Below are positions 11,383 to 20,892 of a stretch of DNA of 64,000 nt, piece after piece (within the stretch, counting starts at the first letter, position 1; each line of letters opens with the position of its first letter). The notes under the pieces are model-generated. The model saw only the letters and a list, made by a program, of their open reading frames with translations. It did not search any database and was not told the origin of the DNA. The stretch comes from Lindgomyces ingoldianus (Eukaryota > Ascomycota > Dothideomycetes > Pleosporales > Lindgomycetaceae). The stretch spans positions 1,195,630 to 1,259,629 of the forward strand of contig NW_022985174.1 of assembly GCF_010093535.1 (NCBI RefSeq). The letters are read 5' to 3'. The position numbers were made by a program, and so were the translations under genes.

Positions 11383-12229
11383 CTAATCCATCTGTGCTGT
11401 ACTGGACCGCCGATTCACAACCGGCGAGCTCACCTCCTTGGCGGCGGGTATATTCGGCCCGTAGTAGTACCACCGTTTCTCCTGGTTGGTTGCGCGGCCG
11501 TCCTTGAGGAAAATCGCCTCGGACTTAGACCGGACGACAGTATTGTTCGGATGGTTCTTGCTGACGCCACCAAGACCACTCTGAAGCAAAGTCAGCTACA
11601 ATCCGAATAACCTGCAATACCAAGACATACCTTGTGCCGCTCATAGTTGTGTTCCCGGGAAACCTGACGCTGCTGGGCATACTCCGCCGGCGTAAAGCCC
11701 TCAGTCTCACGCTTCAGCCACTGGGAGTATGCATTGATATGCTCCCTAAGGGCTAGGGCGTATAGGAGGACATCCTCCCAATAGCGGAGCTGAGCCTCAG
11801 CGTCCAGGTCAGGTTCTTGACTCAGGTTACCCGCGGTCTCAACAGCGCGTCTGTCGCGGTCAAGAGCTCGGTCAATATAGTACTGGAGGATATTTCCAGC
11901 GCGGCGGAAGCAGGGATCGAGCTGTACACGGTCAGCATGAACTCAAAGAGCTCTAAAAGACCTACTTCCACACAGCCACCCGCCTTCCTGTCAACACAGC
12001 CTTTGCAAACACTGAACAGCGTGCTTTTCATGCACACGCCAGCGTTCACAGCTATGCGAAGATCAGAAGCTGAGGGCTCCTTGCCGCCTTTCTTAGACGA
12101 CAGCGCAGCGACACAGCCACGGCACCATTTCCGGATGAGTGGCGGCTGAGGCTCTAAGTGAGGCGGGAGCTCATAGACATGCGCGGGAATCTCCTCTTTG
12201 GAGCACTGGGCGAGAGATGTAATGGGCAT
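11383..12229 (-). CDS. Antisense three-exon gene carried inside Gyp-1; Cys-rich 250-aa protein of unknown function
   Basis: The exons are 12229-11966 (88 codons), 11921-11631 (97) and 11580-11383 (65 plus stop), all joined in phase 0. Intron 1 (44 bp) has GTAGGT, a CTGAC branch and ACAG. Intron 2 (50 bp) has GTATGT, CTGAC and TTCAG. There is no stop in 250 residues, although several CAG, CAA, CGA and TGG codons are present and the neighbouring pol is full of stops. Cysteines at 36, 39, 66, 75, 78, 86 and 92 (CRGC, CKGC) suggest metal binding. Residues about 95-185 look helical and charged, and the C-terminus contains RWYYYGPN. I do not recognise the family. It lies between pol and the polypurine tract on the opposite strand with its own TATA box. 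It could be a captured host gene or a retrotransposon accessory protein. Expression is not shown. Confidence 0.72.
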
Positions 12230-12324
12230 AGTGAGGGAAGAGAAGGTTATGGCTGGAAGGACTGGTTGGGGAGGAGCTGAAGTGAGGGTGGAGAAAGAAA
12301 GGTTCAGAAGCAGCGGGAACAGTG

Positions 12325-12331
12325 TTTTATA
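12325..12331 (-). promoter_or_regulatory. TATA box of the antisense gene
   Basis: TATAAAA on the minus strand lies about 96 bases before the ATG at 12229. It is followed by a pyrimidine-rich stretch (12240-12305 read on the minus strand), a usual fungal core-promoter layout. The call is by motif and position only. Confidence 0.5.
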
Positions 12332-13268
12332 CCTAAACCCGCACTCACCTTCTCCACTCCATGTGAGGTCCGGAGTCGCCCCAGAGCCTCACCGCCTACA
12401 ACCTGCTCAGTATGGAACGTCAGAGAGATGAGGAAACACGCGAACAGCTTGAGGAAACTGTCACTCATGCTCGCACCTGACCGACCAGAAGAGCAACTAC
12501 TCCCAGCGAATAGCGACGCATTAAAAGCATCATCCTCAAGCATTTCGCGCACGGAGATATCCCTAAAGCACTAATTCGTCAGTACTTGAGGGAACTGCCG
12601 GAACAACTTGCTCATATGGCACCACACCTCCCTATTCGGCACTTGCAACCCCAGACCAGAGCAGCTACAGATTCGGTCTCAGGAGCTTCACAGCGCCGAC
12701 CTCGGAACTGTCCCGGCAATACATCGGGACTCTGAGCCATTTCGAACGAAATCGCGATGTTATGAGCTCACTGATGACCATCCTCCTGACGGGAAAGACC
12801 CAGCGATCAACCGCTGCATTCAAGGGAACTACCCGCGCGGGAGCGGTGCATCCACGGATGCCCTGCGGTACCCACAAGTACCAAAACTGAAACCTCAGGA
12901 CCTTTGAAAGCAGACCTTGACTAGATGGTAAGGAAGAAAAGTTGCAATCTTAGGTTGCTTCTATAGAAGCGGGCTTTTTAATTACAGACCATCCGCTTTA
13001 CTTAGCCTCTGCAGGCCCATCGGGCTTGACCTGATGAGACAAGAACGCCCTACATCAGCAGCTACAGCGCTGGTAATAACGTTCTGACTCTCCTGGTTGT
13101 ACTTCTCCAGACATGGTTTTCCCTCACTGAGGTTTTCCGGAGTTCAGTCACCAGTGATGAGTACTACCCAGGCGTAACCCGTACGGTCCCCACCGCAGGT
13201 CCGCCTGGGGCTAGTCCAAGTTACCATGATATCCTACCTATCCAATCGCAGGATCGAGGACGACCTGC
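12332..13268. other. Gyp-1 3' region without a convincing gene
   Basis: Short frames on both strands (for example a plus-strand start at 12412 reading MERQRDEETREQLEE, then a stop) show no known domain. They may be remnants of a second accessory ORF or untranslated sequence. The old copy keeps only the equivalent of 13019-13284, at 47161-47425. Confidence 0.4.
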
Positions 13269-13281
13269 AGAAGGAGGGGGG
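13269..13281 (+). other. Polypurine tract before the 3' LTR
   Basis: AGAAGGAGGGGGG followed by CCA lies just before the LTR start at 13285. It is the expected plus-strand priming site and confirms plus orientation. The old copy has a similar tract at 47410-47422. Confidence 0.75.
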
Positions 13282-13284
13282 CCA

Positions 13285-13487
13285 TGTCACGGTCAACTTG
13301 GACATGCCTCGGACTCTCCCCGGAGAGCCCTCGGCCCAGCCTTGGGCACATGACGTCCCGTCACGTGCCCCAGCACATATATATATATCCTCTTACGAAC
13401 CCCTGAGTCTCCTCAAGGATTCGTCTATCAATACTATCCTGTACCCCCTTCTGCGCTTCACGCTTCCTGCTTCACAGTGCTCTCACA
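13285..13487 (+). repeat. 3' LTR of the young Gyp-1
   Basis: 203 bp, read as identical to 4869-5071. It is followed by TSD CTTTT at 13488-13492, after which the old Gyp-1 resumes in RIPed form. Confidence 0.93.
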
Positions 13488-14006
13488 CTTTTATAATTTA
13501 AATCCTTTATACTTTCTTATAAAGACATAGTTAGTTTAAAGAATAAAAGGCTATTTTTACTACTACTTTTTAAGCTCTACTTTAATTAAAGAGCTATAAT
13601 AATAATAGCTAGTAGTAGTTACACATGTAAAAGCAGGGCTACAGCTACTACCTCTTCTAAGGCTGTTCTAAAGACACCTTATAATAACTCTAGTACTTAA
13701 CTTCTTAAGCACCTTATATTCTAGCGCCTTAACTAAATTTTACTAAATTAGTAAGTATAAAAAGTAGAAAATAAAAAACACTAAGTTTTTAAGTTAAAAA
13801 ATAAGTAAAACTTTAAAAACTTTTAAAAATATAGTTAAACTAAACCTAAAAACTTTTTAAGTTACACTAAATAAAAATTAAATAACTTTTTTATTATACT
13901 AAGCCCTTTAGGTTTTAAAACTTTAAGGACTACTAGTTAGCTTTTTATAAGCTACTTATAGTAACTATTAGTAATAGAGGCAAACGTAATACGCTATAGT
14001 ACTCTT
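13488..14006 (+). mobile_element. Outer Gyp-1 fragment: LTR end, leader and gag start, RIPed
   Basis: Colinear with young-copy 5064-5580. For example TTCGAATCC becomes TTTAAATCC and CTCCTACAG becomes TTCTTATAA. Almost all differences are C-to-T or G-to-A, and no ORF remains. It ends at TSD CTCTT (14002-14006) of TRIM-1. Confidence 0.85.
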
Positions 14007-14608
14007 TGTAAGGACGGAGCTCTGTACCACTACGCTAATACAACTAAAAAGGTGCAAATAATTAACTAACGTTAATTATTGCGTACAGAATAGTATATAT
14101 ACCTGTTGCACATAAGCACTATCTTGGCCTTACACGTAAGCGCTATCCTAGCCTTACATTATCCCCCTTCTTAGCAGACGCATGTCCCAGGCGTCACATG
14201 ACCTACCCGCAGCTCAGAGGCGCCTATGCGCATGTCTCAGTTACCGGCCAGAGGCTGACCACCTGCGGCCCAGAGGCGCGGGATAAACACGACGCAACGC
14301 TCAGTGGCCACGCTAGCTAAGCTATACATACTAGACCTCCTAGCAGCTACAACGTGGCGCTAGAAGAGGCTGCCTTACGTTTTAGTCTAAAAACTAGCAA
14401 AGCTATCTAAGGTGTAGGTTAAACGCGCAACTATCCTTGTTATTAGTTAATTATTATATAAGGACAGAGCTCTGTACTACTACACTAATATAACTAAAAA
14501 GGTGTAAATAATTAACTAACATTAATTATTGTGTACAGAATAGTATATATACCTGTTGCACGTAAGCACTATCTCGGCCTTACACGTAAGCGCCATCCTA
14601 GCCTTACA
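14007..14608 (-). mobile_element. TRIM-1, second complete copy
   Basis: 602 bp in minus orientation with 152-bp LTRs at 14007-14158 and 14457-14608 and perfect TSD CTCTT (14002-14006 and 14609-14613). The internal part matches 973-1273 in reverse complement. It is inserted in the gag region of the outer Gyp-1. Confidence 0.88.
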
Positions 14609-14837
14609 CTCTTCTAAAGCAGGCTTAAACTAGTTTTACTGCTGTCTTAGTATAACTTTTAACTAATAAAGCATTTATATAGTTACTTTTTATAAAAGCT
14701 TTTTAGCTTAAAGCTAAAAAAGCTTTAAAAGCTAAAATTAGTTTAGCTTATAAATAAGCTTAGATTACTTTTATAACTTTTAGCTTATCTTTTAAAACTA
14801 CTTTAAATTAACTTTAATTTTAAGCTAGCCTAAATAA
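14609..14837 (+). mobile_element. Outer Gyp-1 gag fragment
   Basis: RIPed counterpart of young-copy 5576-5808. It resumes after TRIM-1 and is cut by the NA-B element at 14838. Confidence 0.8.
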
Positions 14838-17023
14838 TGTAACAGCACAGGCAAGACAATAGGTCTAAATGCAGTGGGAGTCTACTTAGAGGCATATAGA
14901 AGTGCGTGGGGACTCTGAACCTAGGAATGCCATTAACACCTATAGGCCTTGTATAAAAGGATATTAGAAAACTACTAAGCTAGCTATAGAAGCAAGGTGT
15001 AACTAAATACATAAAAGAATAGAGGTATAGTAAAGAGCAGAGCAGAGTTAGAGCTAGGTTAAGTTAAAGTTAGAGATAATATAAGGTCTTTTTAGATAAG
15101 TTTTAGACAACCTAAGATAAACATAATTTATAAAAATTAAGTTAGAGTTAGAGCTAATATAAAGACCTTTTAAATAGGTTTTAAGTAACTTAATTAAAAT
15201 AATTTATATAAATTATTACACTACCCCCCTCTCTATAAACTAATAGTCTTTATTAGTAGTAATTATAGTATAAAGTTTTACTTTTTTTTTATGTTTTTTA
15301 CATTCTTAAACTAAAACTAGTTTAATTTAGCTAGGTGTTCTTACTTTAAGTATTTCTTTACACTACTAGCAGTGTCTTCTAAAACTAAACACTACACATG
15401 CAGTTATTAATTATTAGAGTAGTAAGTGTAGTTTATTAATTAAAAATAATTTAAATAAGATAATAAAGTTTTTTTTATAAGTCCTTTTTTTTAAGTTGTA
15501 TGCTGTAAGGTAAGCTACTATAGCTTTAAAAATGTTTACCTAGGTATGTTTAAAACTATAGTCAAGTACTTATAAGCTAAAAAAAAAGCTTCTTTTATAA
15601 GTAGAAAGACTAATCTAACTAAAATACTTTTTTTTAATAGCTACACTAATAAAGCGCGCTTTAAATGTAAAGAATACCTTCTCTTTATCTATTCTAAGAG
15701 TCTAGAATGCTTAGTATGCCTTAGTCTTTTTCTAACTAGTAATAAAATAAGCTTATAAAAGCTTTCTTATATTCTTTACACTTTTAAACTAAAACTAGTC
15801 TAATTTAGCTAGGTATCCTAGCTCTAGATAATCCTTCGCAATACTAGCTATATGTCCCTATATTAATGCTATGTGTGTGCGCTTACTTTAATAGTAATCT
15901 AAATTAATGTTAAGTTTATCTATAATAAAGGCTTACTATTATTTAAATATAAGTTTTTTACTATTTATAAAGATCTTAATCTTAAGCATATGTTTAGTAA
16001 AGTAGATTTACTAAGTCTAAGAAGTGCCTAAAAAGTCTCTTACACTTAAAGTAGTAAGAGTAGTATAAAGTGTTATTAAAAGTAATTTAGTAGTTAGTAA
16101 AAGTTAACTAGTAGTTTTTAGCTAAATTAGCTACTTAAGCTATACTTATAATTAAGTAATCTAATTATTAATAAATATACTACTAAAGGTTAACTTTAAA
16201 TTAAGTAGAGGTATAGCTTTAGGTGCTATAGAAGCAGGTTTAGCTATTAACATAAATTATTAATTAACTTTAAAAGGCTTACTTTAGCTAAAGCATATTT
16301 TAATTCTAGAATTAAAAGGTAGTTAGTTAGACATTAGTAGTTACCTTTAATTTTAATAAGTTATTAGTAGTCTTTAAGTTTCTACTTTAGCGCATTTTTT
16401 ATAACTTTTTTAAAAGTAATTTAAATTATATAAGAATAAAAAGTTTTAAACTTAAAAGCTTTAGTTAACTAAAAGTTAATAAAATCTAGTTTATAAACTA
16501 AATAGTTTAATATAATAGTGTGTAAGTATTATAACTTAAACTAAATTAAATATGTCTTAGAGCTTAAACATAGTTAAATAAATAATTAGTATAATATTAT
16601 AATAAAGCTGTTACTAGTAAAAGTAAGTTTTCTAATATAATGTAATAGCACAGGCAAAACAATAGGTCTAAATGCAGTAGAAGTCTACTTAGAGGCATAT
16701 AGAAGTGCGTAGGGACTCTAAACCTAGAAATGCTATTAACACCTATAGGCCTTATATAAAAAAATATTAGAAAACTACTAAGCTAGCTACAGAGGCAAGG
16801 TGTAACTAAATACATAAAGGAATAGAGGTACAGCAGAGGGCAGGGCAGAGTTAGGGCTAGGTTAAGTTAGGGTTAGAGCTAATACAGGGTCCCTTTAGAT
16901 AGGTTCTAGACAACCTAAGATAAACACAATTTATAAGAATTAAGTTAGTGTTAGAGCTAATACAGGGACCCTTTAGATAGGTTCTAGGTGACCTGATTAG
17001 AACGATTCATGCGAATTGTTACA
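14838..17023 (+). mobile_element. NA-B non-autonomous LTR element, first nested copy
   Basis: LTRs of equal length, 383 bp, at 14838-15220 and 16641-17023 (TGTAA...TTACA) flank 1.4 kb of AT-rich sequence with no coding remains. Flanking 5-mers are AATAA and ACTAA, an imperfect TSD. Internally a block with CTAAAACTAGT and TTTAGCTAGGT occurs twice (near 15302 and 15780) and again in the next copy, so the internal region is conserved between copies although non-coding. A large or RIP-erased non-autonomous derivative is the best reading. Confidence 0.8.
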
Positions 17024-17660
17024 ACTAAGACTTTAAGTTAGCTATTTAAAATTAAGGCTTTTTTAAAGCTTAGCTTCTTAAAAAAGTCTCTAACTCTATA
17101 GTAAGTAAACACTTAAGTAAGAGATATAAACAGTATTTAGAAATATATATACTTTTTAAACAACTTTACTACTTAAACTTAATAAATTATTAACTAGATT
17201 TAGTTTAAAGTCTATAAAAACTTAATTAGTTATGCTATTAATAAAAGCACTATTAAAACTTAGGCTTAGCTTTAAACTAAAGTATGTAAGCTTACCTAAG
17301 ATTTTTTTAATATAGTATAAAAACTACTATTACTTTTAGAATATAAAGTAGAAAGTAGGTAATATATTTAACACTTTTATTACTTAGCTATCTTAGTAAA
17401 AGGGCCTTTTAAAAAACACTTTTTTTTAAACTCTTAATAAAAAGAAACTTTATAAGATTAAAATTACTTTTATATAAAGCTCCTTTTTAGAATTTATTTA
17501 AAAAAAATGTAGTATAATAGCTTACTTAAGTCTATAAATACTTAGCTAAAGTTTAAGTATGCTATACATAACACTAAAACTATTACTTGCCTTAAGTAAG
17601 CTTTAATAATGTTTTAGGCTAGCTCTAAAAATACTTTAACTTAGAAAAAAAAGTTGTTCT
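17024..17660 (+). mobile_element. Outer Gyp-1 gag fragment
   Basis: RIPed counterpart of young-copy 5806-6440. It ends at GTTCT (17656-17660), the left TSD of the next NA-B copy. Confidence 0.82.
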
Positions 17661-19800
17661 TGTAACAGCGCAGGCAAGACAATGGGTCTGAATGCGGTGG
17701 GAGTCTACTTAGAGGCATATGGGAGTGCGTGGGGACTCTGAACCTGGGAATGCCATTAACACCTATAGGCCTTGTACAAAAGGATATTAGAAAACTACTA
17801 AGCTAGCTATAAAGGTAAGGTGCAACTAAATACATAAGAGAATAGGGGTAACAGCAGAGGGCAGGGCATAGTTAAGGCTAGGTTAAGGTTAGGGCTAATA
17901 TAAAGGCCTTTTAAAGGTTCTAGGTAACTTAATAATTTATAAGAATTAAGTTAGAGTTAAAGCTAATATAAAAACTCTTTAGATAAGTTTTAAGTAACTT
18001 AAGATAAAATAAAAATTATTACACTACCCTCTCTTTTATAAACTAATAGTTTTTATTAGTAGTAATTATAGTATAAAGTATTACTATTATGTTCTTTACC
18101 TTTTTAAACTAAAACTAGTCTAATTTAGCTAGGTGTCCTTACTAAGTATTCTTTTATACTGCTAGCAGTGTTCTTTAAACCTAAACACTATGTATGCAGT
18201 TATTAATTATTAGAGTAGTAGGTGTAGTTTATTAATTAAAGCTAATTTAGATGAGATAATAAAGTCTTTTTTATAAGTCCTTCTTTCTAGATTATATACT
18301 ATAAAGTAGGCTACTATAGCTTTAAAAAAGCTTACCTAAGTATGTTTAAAACTATAATTTAGTACTTATAGGCTAAAAAGAAGCTTTTTTTATAAGTAAA
18401 AAGACTAATCTAACTAGAATACTTTTTTCTTAATAGCTACACTAATAAAGTGCGCTTTAAATGTAAAAAAAGCTTTCTTTTTATTTATTTTAAAAATTTA
18501 AAATGCTTCCTATACCTTAGTCTTTTTTTAACTAGTAATAAAATAAGCTTGTAAAAGCTTTATTATATTCTTTACAATTTTAAACTAAAACTAGTCTAAT
18601 TTAGCTAGGTATTCTAGCTCTAGATAATCCTTTGCAATACTAGCTATATGTCCCTATATTAATGCTATGCATGCATATTTGCTTTAATAGTAATCTAAAT
18701 TAATGTTAAGTCTATTTATAATAAAGGCTTACTATTATTTAAATATAAGTTTTTTACTATTTATAAAGATTTTAATTTTAGGTGTGTGTTTAGTAAAGTA
18801 GATTTACTAGGTCTAAAAAGTGCTTAAAAAGTCTCTTATACTTAAAGTAGTAAGAGTAGTATAAGGTGTTATTAGAGGTAATTTAGTAGTTAGTAAAAGT
18901 TAACTAGTAGTTTTTAGCTAAATTAGCTACTTAAGCTATGCTTATAATTAAGTAATTTAATTATTAATAAATATACTGCTAAGGGTTAACTTTAAATTAA
19001 GTAGAAGTATAGCTTTAGGTGCTATAAAAGTAAGTTTAGCTATTAACATAAATTATTAATTAACTCTAGAGGGCTTGCCTTAGCTAAAGCGTATTTTAAT
19101 TCTAGAATTAGAGAGTAGTAGTTAGTTAGACATTAGTAGTTATTTTTAATTCTAATAAGTTATTAATAGTCTCTAAGTTTTTACTTTAGTGCCTTTTTAT
19201 AACTTTTTTAAATGTAATTTTAATTATAAAAAATAAAAGGTTTTAAACCTAAAAGCTTTAGTTAACTAAAGGTTAATAAAATTTAGTCTATAAACTAAAT
19301 AGTTTAATATAATAGTATATAAGTATTATAACTTAAACTAAATTAAACACGTCTTAGAGCTTAGATATAGTTAAATAAATAATTAGTGTAATATTATAAT
19401 AAAGCTATTACTAGCAAAAGTAAGTTTTCTAATATAATGTAACAGCGTAGGCAAGATAATAAGTCTAAATGCAGTAGAAGTCTACTTAGAGGCATATAGA
19501 AGTGTGTAGGGACTCTAAACTTAGGAATGCTATTAACACCTATAAGCTTTATATAAAAGGATATTAGAAAACTACTAAGCTAGCTACAGAGGCAAAGTGC
19601 AACTAAATACATAAAGGAATAGAGGTAACAGCAGGGGGCAGGGCATAGTTAGGGCTAGGTTAAGGTTAGGGCTAATACAGGGGCCTTCTAGAGGTTCTAG
19701 GCAACCTGATAATTTATAAGAATTAAGTCAGGGTTAGAGCTAATACAGGGACCCTTCGGATAGGTTCCGGGCGACCTAAGATGGAACAAGAATTGTTACA
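17661..19800 (+). mobile_element. NA-B non-autonomous LTR element, second nested copy
   Basis: LTRs of equal length, 363 bp, at 17661-18023 and 19438-19800, with perfect TSD GTTCT (17656-17660 and 19801-19805). The internal 1.4 kb aligns along its length with that of 14838-17023 and has no ORF. The 3' LTR is less mutated than the 5' LTR. Confidence 0.88.
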
Positions 19801-20668
19801 GTTCTACTCTACTTTAAACTTTTAATAAAAGTAAAAGGATAAAAAATAAGACTAAAAGCTTATAAGCTAATTACTAAGTAACTAGTAGTCTTTAGTATAA
19901 AAGACTAATACTGCTATAATAATATCTTAAAAGACCTTTAATAAACATAAGCTTTACTAGAAAAACTAATTTAACTAAAAAGGTAATAATAGCATAAAAA
20001 AAGCCTTAGTTGTAAATTTTATACACCTGCAACTAAAGCCTAATTAAATAGTAAATAGCTTTATATTATAGTTAAAGTGCAGCTAAAACTTTTTAATAGT
20101 AGATTAACTATTTTTTATAGCCTTTATAACATAGGTGCTAAGTTAAACCTAATAAACACTAGCATTATTTAGGAATATAGCCTTTTATATCAGCACTACT
20201 ATAAGAAGCTTAATGTAAGCTTTATTAATAATTACTAAGTATAATTAGAATTACTATATAATCTTTCCTTTATCTACATAGATAGTAAGAGTACTAATAA
20301 AAAAGTTAGCCTTTAAAAATTTTAGTTAGCTAATTTCTTAAGTTATAACTTAATTTTAAGGTACTTTTAGCTATAAAAAGCTAACTTTAAAATCTATTTT
20401 AAAAATAGTATATTTAAGTAGTAAAAAAGTAATAATAGTAAAATCTAGTTAGTACTTATTAAAAAGCTTCTAAAAAACTATAGTTTTAAAGAGACTGCAT
20501 ATATGCTTTACCTTACTTCTTATACTATCTAACTAATAAGCAATAATGTTAGGAAGGAAGCTCTTCTAAAGGAACTACTTTAGGGACACCCTAAACCTGC
20601 CCTATAAGCCTCTAGGCTTAGTAGTAATGTAGTGTAAAATATAAAGTACTTTTATTATTAAGAGCTAC
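19801..20668 (+). mobile_element. Outer Gyp-1 fragment: end of gag, protease, start of RT region
   Basis: RIPed counterpart of young-copy 6436-7310. The protease region is recognisable only by alignment. It ends at TSD GCTAC (20664-20668). Confidence 0.82.
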
Positions 20669-20892
20669 TGTTTGCAGTAATCACACGATAGTCAGATGCG
20701 TCGTCACCATGGTCGCATGCGTCGTCACCATGATCGGATGCGTCGTCATCATAGTCGTATGCGTCGTCACCATGATCTGTTGCCAAGACTCACCCACTCA
20801 TTTCGCATGTATATAGACTCCTACAAAGGACTCCTCTAGATATACAATACAATCCAGTTCCTCATGTCTTTGGTGCCTCACATAGCTTCACA
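20669..20892 (+). mobile_element. LTR-D solo LTR
   Basis: A 224-bp TG...CA segment of unmutated composition sits in RIPed Gyp-1 with perfect TSD GCTAC (20664-20668 and 20893-20897). It contains a TATA-like GTATATAGAC near 20810 and a 21-bp tandem array. No other copy of this LTR is in the window. Confidence 0.85.
20696..20779. repeat. Four 21-bp tandem repeats in LTR-D
   Basis: Units begin ATGCGTCGTC at 20696, 20717, 20738 and 20759 and differ at a few bases. They lie in the U3-like part upstream of the TATA-like site, where repeated enhancer units would be expected. Confidence 0.85.

Larger units (their letters stand above)
4869..13487 (+). mobile_element. Young Gyp-1 Ty3/gypsy chromovirus, structurally complete
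   Basis: This 8.6-kb element has 203-bp LTRs at 4869-5071 and 13285-13487 that I read as identical, and a perfect TSD CTTTT (4864-4868 and 13488-13492). The order is gag, protease, reverse transcriptase, RNase H, integrase, chromodomain, a minus-strand gene and a polypurine tract. The domain order (integrase after RNase H) is that of Ty3/gypsy, and the C-terminal chromodomain puts it in the chromoviruses. Gag and pol contain many stops, so it is not autonomous. I see no canonical TGG primer-binding site after the 5' LTR. Confidence 0.93.
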
